NCBI GenBank assembly: GCA_009840595.1
Contig: VXNK01000089.1
Location: forward strand, 1-34,241
Source of the DNA: Rhodospirillaceae bacterium
Lineage (GTDB): Bacteria; Pseudomonadota; Alphaproteobacteria; Bin65
Reading direction: 5' to 3'
Length of the DNA: 34,241 bases
Shown: piece after piece, positions 1-7,553 of the stretch
Numbering within the stretch: position 1 is the stretch's first letter
Layout of the letters: every line of letters starts with the position of its first letter
Translations under genes and position numbers: made by a program
Notes under the pieces: model-generated
The model's database searches: none
What the model was told of the DNA's origin: nothing
The model's input: the letters and a program-made list of their open reading frames with translations, nothing else

Positions 1-7
1 CCCCTAG

Positions 8-28
8 CCCCTCCCCCAAGGGGAGGGG
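8..28. repeat. C/G-rich palindrome at the window edge
   Basis: The sequence CCCCTCCCC (8-16) pairs perfectly with GGGGAGGGG (20-28) around a CAA loop. It lies downstream of the minus-strand MFS gene, but on that strand no U-run follows, so it is not a typical intrinsic terminator. It resembles one hairpin of the palindromic repeats near 27030-27214 and may be the end of such an element cut by the window edge. Confidence 0.5.
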
Positions 29-74
29 GATTCGGTCAGCGTCTTTTTGCAGACGAACTCAGTGGCAGCCGCCT

Positions 75-1337
75 TCACGCCGCGGCGCGGTGGGGCAGCC
101 ACAGCTTCATGCCGCCGCTGCGGCGGATCCGGCCGGCGAAGCAGGCGAGCACGACCAGGTTGGCGATGCCGGCGGCGACCGCCAGGGCGAAGGCCAGGCG
201 GTAGTCGCCGGTCCAGTCGAAACCGGCGCCGCCGAGGAAGCCGCCGAATCCCATGCCGCCCCAGCCGAGCAGGGCGACGATCGCCATGCCCCGGCCGCCG
301 ATGCGCGGCGGGATGAATTCCCGGCAGCAGGTGATGAACGACACCATCACGCCGGCGAAAAACAGGCCGAACAGGATCGCCAGAAGCCAGATCAGCAGCA
401 TGCTGTCGACCGCCACGAACCAGTAGACCACCGCGGTCTGCCCCAGCGACATGATGAAATAGGTCGGCAGGACGCCGAGCCTGTCCGCGATGGTGCCGCC
501 GACCAGCCGGCCGCCGGCCCCGGCCAGCATCAGAGCCGACAGGATCTGAACCGCCGTCGACGAATCCACGCCGCGATCCGTCAACAGCGGCACGAGGTGC
601 ACGATCAGCACCGACATGCAGGTGCAGCACAGAAGGACGGCGGCCGAGAGCCAGGCGATGACCTCGTACGCCGGCAGGCCGGACTGGCTTTGCGTCAGGG
701 CGCCGCCTGCCTCGCCGCCGGCGGCCCGGGCCGCGAGGCGGACCGGCGCATCGCGCACCATCAGCGCGAGGGGGATTCCCAGCGCCAGATAGATCAGGCC
801 GAGGTCGAACAGGGCGCTGCGCCAGCCCCCGGTTTCGATCAGCCAGTGGTTGACGACCGGCATGAGCGCCTGCCCGACGCCGCCGCCGCAGGCGACGATG
901 CCGATGGCGAGTCCCTTGTTGCGGCCGAACCAGAAGCCGATGCCGATCAGCATGGGCCCGCTGACCACGGCGAGGCCGGTCGCGCCGAACAGGATGTGGG
1001 CGAGATAATATTCGGTCAGCGTCGACTGGCCGGACTGCAGCAGATAGGCGGCGCCCATGCCGACGGCGGCCACCGCGACGATGGCGCGGGTGCCGAACCG
1101 GTCGGCGAGCTCGCCATAGGCCAGCCCGGCCACGGCGGCCGAGACGGCGATGGCGGTGTAACCCAGGGAGGTTTCGCCCCGGGTCCAGCCGAATTCCAGG
1201 GTCAGCGGCTTGATGAAGACGGCGACGGCGGGCAGGCCGCCGAAGGTCAGGATCGACAGCAGGAAGGTGACGGCCACCATGACCCAGCCATAGGGCTGTT
1301 CCCTGACGCTGAGGGGGGATTGCGGCGCGTGGGTCAT
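75..1337 (-). CDS. MFS transporter, monocarboxylate/oxalate-formate type
   Basis: This 420-residue protein has about twelve hydrophobic segments in two halves, the usual size and layout of the major facilitator superfamily. The loop after the second segment reads YGELADRFGTR, and the matching loop in the second half reads GGTIADRLGV; both are MFS signature loops. The N-terminus (GWVMVAVTFLLSILTFGG) and overall look fit the monocarboxylate / oxalate-formate antiporter branch, which carries small organic acids across the inner membrane. The substrate cannot be read from the sequence. It lies 43 bases downstream of the metallo-hydrolase gene on the same strand, so the two are probably co-transcribed. 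If that enzyme is a persulfide dioxygenase, export of a sulfur or organic acid product is a possible job, but this is inference. Confidence 0.88.
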   Translation of the reverse strand: MTHAPQSPLSVREQPYGWVMVAVTFLLSILTFGGLPAVAVFIKPLTLEFGWTRGETSLGYTAIAVSAAVAGLAYGELADRFGTRAIVAVAAVGMGAAYLLQSGQSTLTEYYLAHILFGATGLAVVSGPMLIGIGFWFGRNKGLAIGIVACGGGVGQALMPVVNHWLIETGGWRSALFDLGLIYLALGIPLALMVRDAPVRLAARAAGGEAGGALTQSQSGLPAYEVIAWLSAAVLLCCTCMSVLIVHLVPLLTDRGVDSSTAVQILSALMLAGAGGRLVGGTIADRLGVLPTYFIMSLGQTAVVYWFVAVDSMLLIWLLAILFGLFFAGVMVSFITCCREFIPPRIGGRGMAIVALLGWGGMGFGGFLGGAGFDWTGDYRLAFALAVAAGIANLVVLACFAGRIRRSGGMKLWLPHRAAA

Positions 1338-1380
1338 GGCGGCTGCCGGATCTCCGGTCGTGCGTGCCGGCGCGGCGCGG

Positions 1381-2250
1381 CTACAGCCGGTTCAGCGGCA
1401 CTTTCAGATAGACCGCGCCGTCGTCTTCGGCCGGCGGCATACGGCCGGCGCGCACGTTGACCTGGATCGAGGGGATGATCAGCAACGGCATCTCCAGCGT
1501 CCCGTCCCGGCTCGTGCGCATCTCGACGAAGCCGTCTTCGCCGATCCCCTCATGGATATGGATGTTGCGCCGCCTCTGCTCGCCGATGGTGGTCTGCCAG
1601 GCGAATGTGTCCCGCCCCGGCGCCTTGTAGTCGTGGCACAGGAAAACCCTGGTGTCGTCGGGTAGGGCGAAGAGGCGCTGCACGGAGCGGTACAGGGTGC
1701 GCGCGTCGCCGCCGGGGAAGTCGCAGCGGGCGCTGCCGTAGTCCGGCATGAAGATGGTGTCGCCGACGAACGCCGCATCGCCGGCCAGGTAGCTGACGCA
1801 GGCCGGCGTGTGGCCCGGCGTGTGCAGGACCTCCACCGTCAGGTTGCCGAGCGCGAATTGTGCGCCGTCGCCGAACAGGTCGTCGAACTGCGAGCCGTCG
1901 GCGCTGAAATCCGGCCCGCTGTTGAAGACGTCGGCGAAGGCGCGCTGCACGTCGACGATCCCGACGCCGATGCCGATGCGCCCGCCCAGCGCCCGTTTGA
2001 GCCAGGGCGCGGCGCTCAGATGGTCGGCATGGGCGTGGGTTTCGAGGATGCGCTCGACCGTCAGCCCCCGGCCGCGGACGAAGGCGGCGACCTCTTCGGC
2101 CGCAACCGAGGACAGCCGGCCCGACCGGTGGCAGAAATCGCGCACGGAATCGATGATGGCGGCCTTGCCGGTGTCCGGGCACCAGGCGACGTGGGTGGCG
2201 GTGAAGGTCGGCTCGTGAAAGAAGGTTTCGACGGCGGGTCGCGCGCTCAT
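1381..2250 (-). CDS. MBL-fold metallo-hydrolase, persulfide dioxygenase (ETHE1/Blh) like
   Basis: This 289-residue metallo-beta-lactamase-fold protein carries the metal motif THAHADH at residues 71-77, then His147 in HTPGH, Asp164 in VGDTIF and His206 in CHDY. The segment MPDYGSARCDFPGG is typical of the ETHE1 / Blh branch, whose members oxidise glutathione persulfide to sulfite using a single iron. That branch has fewer zinc-site residues than lactamases or glyoxalase II, which fits what is seen. No rhodanese or DUF442 domain is fused. The gene starts divergently from the MetE-like gene at 2374 and is followed after 43 bases by an MFS carrier, so it is likely the first gene of a two-gene operon. 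Sulfide or persulfide detoxification is the best guess; a different thioester or lactone substrate cannot be excluded. Confidence 0.88.
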   Translation of the reverse strand: MSARPAVETFFHEPTFTATHVAWCPDTGKAAIIDSVRDFCHRSGRLSSVAAEEVAAFVRGRGLTVERILETHAHADHLSAAPWLKRALGGRIGIGVGIVDVQRAFADVFNSGPDFSADGSQFDDLFGDGAQFALGNLTVEVLHTPGHTPACVSYLAGDAAFVGDTIFMPDYGSARCDFPGGDARTLYRSVQRLFALPDDTRVFLCHDYKAPGRDTFAWQTTIGEQRRRNIHIHEGIGEDGFVEMRTSRDGTLEMPLLIIPSIQVNVRAGRMPPAEDDGAVYLKVPLNRL

Positions 2251-2373
2251 CTCGGCCTGCCTTCCTCTCCTGCGCCCTTGCGCTTCCCCCGGTCACGGCG
2301 ACGCATCGAAGGCCGTTGCCTCCGGGACCGCACGCTGCAACAGTCGGGCCGGTAAGTCGAGAGGGCGTACCGC

Positions 2374-3408
2374 ATGGCCGATATTCCGTTTCCCGCGCTG
2401 CCCCCGCTGCCCACGATGGGGGTCGGCTCGATGGCGGCGCCCGGCTGGTTTATCGCCTCCTGGCGCGCCGCGCGAAAGGGCGAATGGGGCGCCCACGACA
2501 TCGAGGAGTTGTTCGAGGACGCAACGCGGACCGTCGTGGCGGACCAGCGCGACGCGGGCGTGGATATTGTCAGCGACGGCGAATTGCGGCGCCAGCGCTT
2601 CGTCTACGAGATGTTCGACCGGCTGAGCGGCCTCGACCGCGTGGCGCCGCGCCGGCGCCTCGGCATCGCCGGCTACGACATGGCGCCGCATTTCACCGTC
2701 GCCGGCGCGATCGACGCGCCCGACGGCCTCGGCGCGGTCGAGGAGTTCGCGCTGCTCAAGGCGCTGGCGCCGGACATTCCGCTCAAGGTCGCGATCCCCG
2801 GCCCGCTGACCTTCCTCCAGGCGATCGAACCGGACGGCGGCAGCCGCGACGCCGCGATCGACCGGCTGGTCGCCATCGTCCGCGCCGAACTGGTTGCGCT
2901 GGCCGAAGCGGGCGCGGTTCTGGTGCAGATCGACGAACCCGGCCTGCCTCGGGCGCCGCACGGCCTCTCCTTTGCGGAATGTGCAGATGTCATCGGTCGC
3001 TGCCTGGACGGCGTCGCGGCGCGCACCGCTGTCCATGTCTGTTTCGGCAACAATGCCGGCCGGCCGTTCGCCGACCGCCGGATCGGTCCGATGATGGACG
3101 CCGTCCGGGCCCTGCCTTGCGACGTGCTGATGTTCGAGTTCGCCAACCGGGAAATGGCCGAACTGGAGCTGATGGCGGCGCTGGCCGACCGCTTCGCCAT
3201 CGCGGCCGGCGTGATCGACGTGAAGAATTTCCTGGTCGAGGATGCGGACACGGTCGCCCGGCGGATCGAGCAGTGCCTGGAGCACATTCCCGCCGGGGCG
3301 CTGTGGATCACCGCCGACTGCGGCTTCTCGGCCCTGCCGCGCTACATCGCGCAACGGAAACTGAAGGCCATGACCGCCGGCGCGGCGCAGGCCCGCGCCG
3401 CCCTGTAG
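2374..3408 (+). CDS. Cobalamin-independent methionine synthase-like (MetE C-terminal family) protein
   Basis: This 344-residue protein corresponds to the C-terminal catalytic TIM barrel of MetE only; full MetE is over twice as long. The zinc-ligand pattern is complete: His221 and Cys223 in HVCFGNN, Glu255 in MFEFANRE, and Cys316 in ITADCGFS. QIDEP (residues 185-189) and the N-terminal VGSM are also family hallmarks. Such short homologues transfer methyl groups to thiols, but many have substrates other than methyltetrahydrofolate and homocysteine. The start is supported by GAGAGGG at 2359-2365, eight bases upstream. It is divergent from the persulfide-dioxygenase-like gene and the intervening 123 bases probably hold both promoters; no clear -35/-10 pair was seen. 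A link to sulfur metabolism is suggested by the neighbour but not shown. Confidence 0.88.
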   Translation: MADIPFPALPPLPTMGVGSMAAPGWFIASWRAARKGEWGAHDIEELFEDATRTVVADQRDAGVDIVSDGELRRQRFVYEMFDRLSGLDRVAPRRRLGIAGYDMAPHFTVAGAIDAPDGLGAVEEFALLKALAPDIPLKVAIPGPLTFLQAIEPDGGSRDAAIDRLVAIVRAELVALAEAGAVLVQIDEPGLPRAPHGLSFAECADVIGRCLDGVAARTAVHVCFGNNAGRPFADRRIGPMMDAVRALPCDVLMFEFANREMAELELMAALADRFAIAAGVIDVKNFLVEDADTVARRIEQCLEHIPAGALWITADCGFSALPRYIAQRKLKAMTAGAAQARAAL

Positions 3409-3420
3409 CCTCCCGATAAC

Positions 3421-3448
3421 CGCCGGGCAAACGCCGGGCAAACGCCGG
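3421..3448. repeat. 11-bp tandem repeat, about 2.5 copies
   Basis: CGCCGGGCAAA occurs at 3421-3431 and 3432-3442, followed by a partial CGCCGG. It sits between the convergent ends of the MetE-like gene and the small membrane ORF. It has no U-run and is not an obvious terminator. Confidence 0.6.
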
Positions 3449-3453
3449 CGGCG

Positions 3454-3669
3454 TCAGGCGCAGAAGGGAACGCCGCTCAGCAGCAGTTCGAAGAAGGCGG
3501 GAACGACAAAGGCGCTCCACACGCCGGTCGCGGCCTGGACGATCTCGCTCCCGAAGGCAGCCCCGAGCGCGCCCCCTACCAGCGCGGCGCCGAGCAGGAT
3601 CGCCTGCCGGCGCGGCAAAGGCGGCCGGGCTGCGCGATGGGACGTGGCGGGAGCGGCGAGCGAAACCAT
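3454..3669 (-). CDS. Small hypothetical membrane protein
   Basis: This 71-codon frame has a basic, proline-rich N-terminus (about residues 1-22) followed by two hydrophobic stretches (about 23-40 and 49-68), ending SGVPFCA. That pattern would fit a small inner-membrane protein with one or two helices. No family was recognised. It lies downstream of the TumA-like gene on the same strand and is convergent with the MetE-like gene. Hydrophobic chance frames are common in such G+C-rich DNA, so this is only a plausible gene. Conservation of the frame in relatives would decide. Confidence 0.38.
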   Translation of the reverse strand: MVSLAAPATSHRAARPPLPRRQAILLGAALVGGALGAAFGSEIVQAATGVWSAFVVPAFFELLLSGVPFCA

Positions 3670-3730
3670 GCCGGCATCATGGCCCGGAAGCGGCGGGAGG
3701 ACAAGGCGAAGCCGGCCGATCCCGACCGAC

Positions 3731-4111
3731 CTACGCCGCCCGGCGGGACGCCGACGTCAACGCCAGATCTAGGCGGACCCGGTCGAACCGCACCCGCGGG
3801 GTCACGGCGCCGCGATGTCCGCGCTTCAATTCGACGAGGCCGTATTGCGACATCGTCTTGAGGGTGCGCGAGAGGTTGGACTTGTTTCGCCCCGAGAGCG
3901 CCGCCAGTTCGGTGAGCGACGCCGGTTTTTCCCGGGCGATCAGCCCCAGAAGCTCCCGGTTGCGTTCGGACAGCACCTTCGCGAAGCTTTCGACCGACGC
4001 GAACCAGACCGAGGGATCGTCCTCGGCCGGCTTGTAGCGGCCCCCGGCAATTGCCAGCGTGCGCGCCTTCATCGACTCGTAGCTGGCGATGCCCGTTTTC
4101 AGAGTGCTCAC
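3731..4111 (-). CDS. Winged-helix DNA-binding protein, TumA antitoxin-like (HVO_A0114 family), orphan
   Basis: This 126-residue protein has a helix-turn-helix core at about residues 55-100: an N-terminal helix (RNRELLGLIAREKP), then SLTELAALSGRNKSNLSRTLKTM, then a wing region (YGLVELKRGHRGAVTPRVRF). This architecture is MarR/ArsR-like and matches the HVO_A0114 family, which includes TumA antitoxins. TumA genes usually follow a TumE toxin gene; here the upstream neighbour on the same strand is the SCO gene, 53 bases away, so no toxin fits. The start codon is GTG, just behind an inverted repeat (4116-4134) that could be an autoregulatory operator. It may be a decayed or solitary antitoxin, or an ordinary regulator. 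Confidence 0.75.
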   Translation of the reverse strand: MSTLKTGIASYESMKARTLAIAGGRYKPAEDDPSVWFASVESFAKVLSERNRELLGLIAREKPASLTELAALSGRNKSNLSRTLKTMSQYGLVELKRGHRGAVTPRVRFDRVRLDLALTSASRRAA

Positions 4112-4115
4112 GGTA

Positions 4116-4134
4116 TTGAACCTGTAATTTTCAA
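4116..4134. promoter_or_regulatory. Inverted repeat upstream of the TumA-like gene, candidate operator
   Basis: TTGAA (4116-4120) and TTCAA (4130-4134) are separated by nine bases, directly upstream of the GTG start of the minus-strand gene. On the minus strand the same stretch includes TTGAAA, a plausible -35. The size suits a small dimeric winged-helix protein repressing itself. The arms are short, so chance is possible. Confidence 0.4.
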
Positions 4135-4164
4135 GGAGCGTTTCGGCAGGCTACACCACGCCTG

Positions 4165-4785
4165 TCAGCTCTCGCGATCCACCCACTTCTTCAGCGCCGC
4201 GGCCAGCTTGTCGGGCGCGATGCGGAAGGGGAAATGGGTGATGTAGCCGCCGTCCGGGCCCATCAGGTAAATCAGCGCGGTGTGGTTCACCATGTAGCTG
4301 CCGTCTTCGGCCGGTTTCATCCGGTTGTAGCCGACCTTGTAGGCCTTGGCGGCCCGGGCGACCGCCGCCTCGCTGCCGGTCAGCATCAGGATGCGCTCGT
4401 CGAAGGCTTCGCGGTAGGTCTTGAGGCGTTCGGGCGTATCGCGATCCGGATCGACGCTGACGAAGACCGGCCGGATGCGCTGCGCCGCCGGCCCCATCAG
4501 TTCGAGGGCGTCCGAAATCGTCTGCAACGTCGTCGGGCAGACGTCCGGGCAGTTGGTGAAGCCGAAATTGACCACGGCGAACCTGCCGAGCAGGTCCTTC
4601 TCCGTCCGGGCCGCGCCGGTGTGGTCGACCAGCGCGAACGGGCCGCCGATCAGCGCCTTGCCGGTCGTCCGGGTCGCGCCGGCCCGATGCGCCTCGTCGC
4701 CGGCGCGCCACAGATAGACCCCGCCGCCGGCCGCGACGGCAGCGGCCAGAGCCACCAGCAGGGCCAAAAGCGCGGTTTTCGACAT
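4165..4785 (-). CDS. SCO family copper chaperone (SCO1/SenC)
   Basis: This 206-residue protein begins with an N-terminal membrane anchor (about residues 3-25) and continues as a thioredoxin fold. The copper-binding set is complete: Cys79 and Cys83 in TNCPDVCP and His168 in VNHTALIYL. VFVSVDPDRDTP (about 107-118) is also a family signature. SCO proteins face the periplasm and deliver copper to, or reduce, the CuA site of cytochrome c oxidase. The ATG at 4785 is chosen because the membrane anchor begins there; the open frame extends far upstream but only with antisense-type composition into the SRAP gene. No oxidase genes are in view. The orphan regulator gene follows after 53 bases on the same strand. 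Confidence 0.93.
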   Translation of the reverse strand: MSKTALLALLVALAAAVAAGGGVYLWRAGDEAHRAGATRTTGKALIGGPFALVDHTGAARTEKDLLGRFAVVNFGFTNCPDVCPTTLQTISDALELMGPAAQRIRPVFVSVDPDRDTPERLKTYREAFDERILMLTGSEAAVARAAKAYKVGYNRMKPAEDGSYMVNHTALIYLMGPDGGYITHFPFRIAPDKLAAALKKWVDRES

Positions 4786-4937
4786 GCCGGGCGCTCCCGC
4801 TGTGGAGGACAGGGGGCGGCCATCCGCCCGTTGCAGGATATGGGCGTTCGCGGGCCGGCGGAACAGCCGGCGGCGGCGCGCTGCGCCACATTGGCCGGCG
4901 GGCGCCGAAGGCCGGGGCGGCGCAGACCGGGCCGGGA

Positions 4938-5612
4938 TCAGGCGGCCAGCGGCTCCAGGATCGACGGATCGTTGTTCTGCACCTTGTTGACCCGGTCGCT
5001 GATCCGATAGGGACGGAACCCCGCGATCTCGCGCGGCGCGAGCAGGGCGTGCAGGGCGTCTTCCGCCGCCGGTTCGAGGCCCAGCCAGCGCCCGAAATCC
5101 GGCGGATCGACGATGACCGGCATCCGGTGGTGGATCGGCGCCAGCACGGCGTTGGCCGCGGTCGTGATTACGGTGCAGGAGCGCACCGGCCCGTCCGGGC
5201 CGTCCCAGCGCTCCCACAGGCCGGCGAAGGCGAAGGGCCGTTCGTCTTCGTAGGACACCCGGAAGGGCGCTTTCGCCGCGCCGTCCGTCCGCCATTCGTA
5301 GAAGCCGTCGGCGGCGATCAGGCAGCGCCGCGCCTTCCAGGCGTTGCGGAAGCTCGGCTTTTCGGCGACGGTCTCGGCCCGCGCGTTGGTGAGCTTCGCG
5401 CCGATCTTCATGTCCTTGGCCCAGGACGGGATCAGCCCCCAGCGCGCCTTGACCAGCGCGCGCGGCCTGTCGCCGGAGCCCCGGACGACCGCCGGCACCT
5501 CCACCGTCGGCGCCACATTGTACATCGGCGGCCAGTTCAGCGGCGGCCCGTCATAGCCGAACAGCAGGCGGATCGCCTTGTCCGGATCGGTCAGGGAATA
5601 ACGGCCGCACAT
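4938..5612 (-). CDS. SOS response-associated peptidase (SRAP; YedK/HMCES family)
   Basis: This 224-residue protein starts MCGRYSLTD, leaving Cys2 as the mature N-terminal nucleophile after Met removal. The other SRAP active-site residues are present: Asn76 in TNARAET, Glu106 in GFYEWR and His161 in IHHRMPVI. The family forms a thiazolidine crosslink through Cys2 with abasic sites in single-stranded DNA, shielding them from breakage and error-prone repair. The length is normal for the family. No LexA-type GAAC-N7-GAAC box was seen immediately upstream. The gene lies between the SCO gene and the FAD oxidase on the same strand, and its 5' end is 40 bases from the oxidase stop, so it may be co-transcribed with the oxidase. 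Confidence 0.94.
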   Translation of the reverse strand: MCGRYSLTDPDKAIRLLFGYDGPPLNWPPMYNVAPTVEVPAVVRGSGDRPRALVKARWGLIPSWAKDMKIGAKLTNARAETVAEKPSFRNAWKARRCLIAADGFYEWRTDGAAKAPFRVSYEDERPFAFAGLWERWDGPDGPVRSCTVITTAANAVLAPIHHRMPVIVDPPDFGRWLGLEPAAEDALHALLAPREIAGFRPYRISDRVNKVQNNDPSILEPLAA

Positions 5613-5652
5613 CGGCCCGGTTCCTCCGTCCGTCCGGCCGCCCGCAGCGTCT

Positions 5653-7233
5653 TCAGCCGACGATCACGCCCGGATTCATGATGCCGGCCGGATCGAGCGC
5701 CCGCTTGGCGGCGCCGTAGGCCGCGCCGAACAGGTCCGGCCGCTGGCGCTCGTACCAGGGCTGGTGGTCGCGGCCGACGGCGTGGTGGTGGGTGATCGTG
5801 CCGCCATTGTCGATCACCGCGTCCGACGCCGCCTGTTTGACGATAGTCCACTGCTCCATCATGCGCGCCCGGTCGGCCTTGCCGTGCAGGGTGAAATAGG
5901 GCGCCGGCCCGTCCGGATAGACATGGGTGAAGCGGCAGGTGACGATGCCGTCCCGCCCGGTCGCCGCGCGGATCGCAGCGCGGGTCGCGGCCATCACGTT
6001 GCGGTGGAACTCCGGGAACCGGTCCCAGGTGATGCTGGTCTCGAAGGTGTCGTTCAGCACCCCCCAGGGCGTGACGATCTCGCGGAAATAGGGCATGCGG
6101 ATGAAGGCGGTGCGCCAGCGGCCGACCGCGCCCTCGGCGTGGCCGCTGCCGTCGACCTTCCCGCCATGGTCCTGCACCAGTTCCTTCGCCCGCGCCATCG
6201 CCGGCGCGACATCGGCATGGGCCGATTCGAAACCCAGCACCAGCAGGTGCCGGCCGTCGTCGCTGACCCCGTTGATCCGGCACTCCTCGCCGTCGACCAA
6301 GCGGCAGTTGGCCGGGTTCAGGCCGGACTGCGCGACCGCCCGCACGGCTTCGGCCGCTGCGTGAAAATCGTCGAAGGCCGCCGCGGCGTTGGCGCGATGG
6401 ACCGGCTTGTCCTGCAGCCGCAGCCAGGCTTCGGTGATGACGCCGACCGACCCTTCGGAGCCGATCACGAAGCGGTCCGGGCTCGGCCCCGCGCCGCTGC
6501 CCGGCAGGCGCCTGCTCTCCATGGCGCCGGCCGGCGTCACCGTGCGCAGCGACTCCACGAAATCGTCGATATGGGTGTAGAGCATGGCGAAATGGCCGCC
6601 GGAGCGGGTTGCGATCATGCCGCCGACCGTCGCCATCGGAAAGCTCTGCGGGAAATGGCGCAGGGTGAGCCCGTGGGGCTTCAGCGCCGCCTCCAGGTCC
6701 GGCACCCGCGTGCCGCCGCGGATGCGCGCGGCGCGGGACGTCCGGTCGATCTCGGCCACGCCGGTCATGCGCACGGTCGAAAGCGTGATCGCCGCGGCGT
6801 AGCCGTCGCCGACCTTCGGCTCGACGCCGCCGACCACCGAACTGCCGCCGCCGAACGGGATCAGCGCCGCCCCGGCCCCGGCGGCCCAGTCCATGACCGC
6901 GAGCACCTGTTCCTCGGTTTCCGGGAAGGCGACGATGTCGGGAAGGTGGGGCGCCTGCCGGTCGAACATGCGCACGGCATCGGGCAGCGACTTGCCCATG
7001 GCGTGGACCAGCCTTGTGTGGGGATCGGAGGCGCAGATCGCTTCCAGCGCCGGCGGCGGCGACAGCCGGGGGGCGGGCAGGTCGAACTCGTCCGCGCGCG
7101 GCGGCGGCCCGTCCGGGAAACCGTCGATGTCCAGCGCCGCGCCGTAGGTGCGCTTGAGGTGTGCGATCTCCGCCGCCGTCGCGCCTTCGCCTTCCCAGCC
7201 CCAGCCCCAGAATTTCAGCCGTCCCTCGGTCAT
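5653..7233 (-). CDS. FAD-binding oxidase, alkyldihydroxyacetonephosphate synthase (AGPS)-like
   Basis: This 526-residue flavoprotein belongs to the VAO/PCMH family. It begins with LKFWGWG, resembling the AGPS N-terminus, has the FAD pyrophosphate loop PFGGGSSVVGGVEP at 126-139, and a C-terminal His triad near 482-484 in ITHHHAVGRDHQPW, the AGPS active-site pattern. AGPS exchanges an acyl for an alkyl group in ether-lipid synthesis; bacterial homologues are often annotated only as FAD-linked oxidases acting on hydroxy acids or glycerol-like substrates. The C-terminus ends in DPAGIMNPGVIVG, typical of the wider family. No peroxisomal-type or fatty-alcohol genes are nearby to support ether-lipid synthesis. 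It is transcribed away from the rimP operon, and the 320-base gap to rimP holds the rimP promoter and leader. Confidence 0.88.
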   Translation of the reverse strand: MTEGRLKFWGWGWEGEGATAAEIAHLKRTYGAALDIDGFPDGPPPRADEFDLPAPRLSPPPALEAICASDPHTRLVHAMGKSLPDAVRMFDRQAPHLPDIVAFPETEEQVLAVMDWAAGAGAALIPFGGGSSVVGGVEPKVGDGYAAAITLSTVRMTGVAEIDRTSRAARIRGGTRVPDLEAALKPHGLTLRHFPQSFPMATVGGMIATRSGGHFAMLYTHIDDFVESLRTVTPAGAMESRRLPGSGAGPSPDRFVIGSEGSVGVITEAWLRLQDKPVHRANAAAAFDDFHAAAEAVRAVAQSGLNPANCRLVDGEECRINGVSDDGRHLLVLGFESAHADVAPAMARAKELVQDHGGKVDGSGHAEGAVGRWRTAFIRMPYFREIVTPWGVLNDTFETSITWDRFPEFHRNVMAATRAAIRAATGRDGIVTCRFTHVYPDGPAPYFTLHGKADRARMMEQWTIVKQAASDAVIDNGGTITHHHAVGRDHQPWYERQRPDLFGAAYGAAKRALDPAGIMNPGVIVG

Positions 7234-7351
7234 GCCGTGATGTCCCCGTCTGTTCTTTCGTATCCGGTCGGACCGGTCCGGCCGCCTTCTTGCCCGAAAG
7301 GACGGCCCGGTTCAAAGAATAAGGCGGGCGTGCAAAAGCCGCGCAAGAGCC

Positions 7352-7379
7352 TTGCCAGACCGCGGCAAGTCCGTATATT
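7352..7379 (+). promoter_or_regulatory. Promoter of the rimP-nusA-infB operon
   Basis: TTGCCA (7352-7357) and TATATT (7374-7379) are separated by 16 bases, a good sigma70-type promoter. The expected transcription start is near 7387. An inverted repeat, CTTGCC (7351-7356) and GGCAAG (7364-7369), overlaps the -35 and spacer, and a further GCAAG lies at 7343-7347, so a repressor or activator site is possible. The stretch from 7234 to 7553 contains no gene; besides this promoter it holds the leader structures listed next. Confidence 0.75.
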
Positions 7380-7402
7380 GCGCGGTAGAACAAAAACCCG
7401 AT

Positions 7403-7419
7403 GGGTCCCTGAGGGGCCC
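7403..7419 (+). promoter_or_regulatory. rimP leader hairpin 1 (candidate anti-antiterminator)
   Basis: GGGTCCC (7403-7409) pairs with GGGGCCC (7413-7419) around a three-base loop, seven pairs with one wobble. The 3' arm bases 7415-7419 can instead pair with 7432-7436, the 5' arm of the terminator hairpin. The two states exclude each other, which is the arrangement expected of an attenuator. Confidence 0.55.
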
Positions 7420-7424
7420 GGTGC

Positions 7425-7455
7425 AAAGGGTGGGCCTGGCGGCCCGCTCTTTTTT
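7425..7455 (+). terminator. Intrinsic terminator in the rimP leader (candidate attenuator)
   Basis: AGGGTGGGCC (7427-7436) pairs with GGCCCGCTCT (7441-7450) around TGGC, ten pairs with two wobbles, strengthened by A:U pairs from 7425-7426. Six T bases occupy 7450-7455. The terminator lies only about 70 bases after the predicted start of transcription and about 100 bases before rimP. No plus-strand gene ends upstream, so it is unlikely to serve an upstream gene. Confidence 0.7.
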
Positions 7456-7553
7456 GTTGGCGAAACCGCGCGAGGCGGGCGCGCCGGCAGCGCTGCGTTT
7501 CCCGACCCCGTCCGGCACCCTGTTTCCCCGGCGACCAGCCGCCACGGAGCGCC

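Noticed and set aside
90..1460. Long open frame on the plus strand opposite the MFS gene
   Set aside because: Its composition (Asp, Gly, His, Gln, Arg-rich, no hydrophobic core) is that of an antisense shadow in G+C-rich DNA, and the MFS protein is clearly real.
3637..3861. Plus-strand 74-codon frame (MGRGGSGERNHAG...)
   Set aside because: Low-complexity Arg/Pro/Gly sequence overlapping two minus-strand frames; no supporting signal.
7234..7553. Initiator tRNA gene upstream of rimP, as in enterics
   Set aside because: No cloverleaf or T-loop GTTCGANNC box could be found in this gap.
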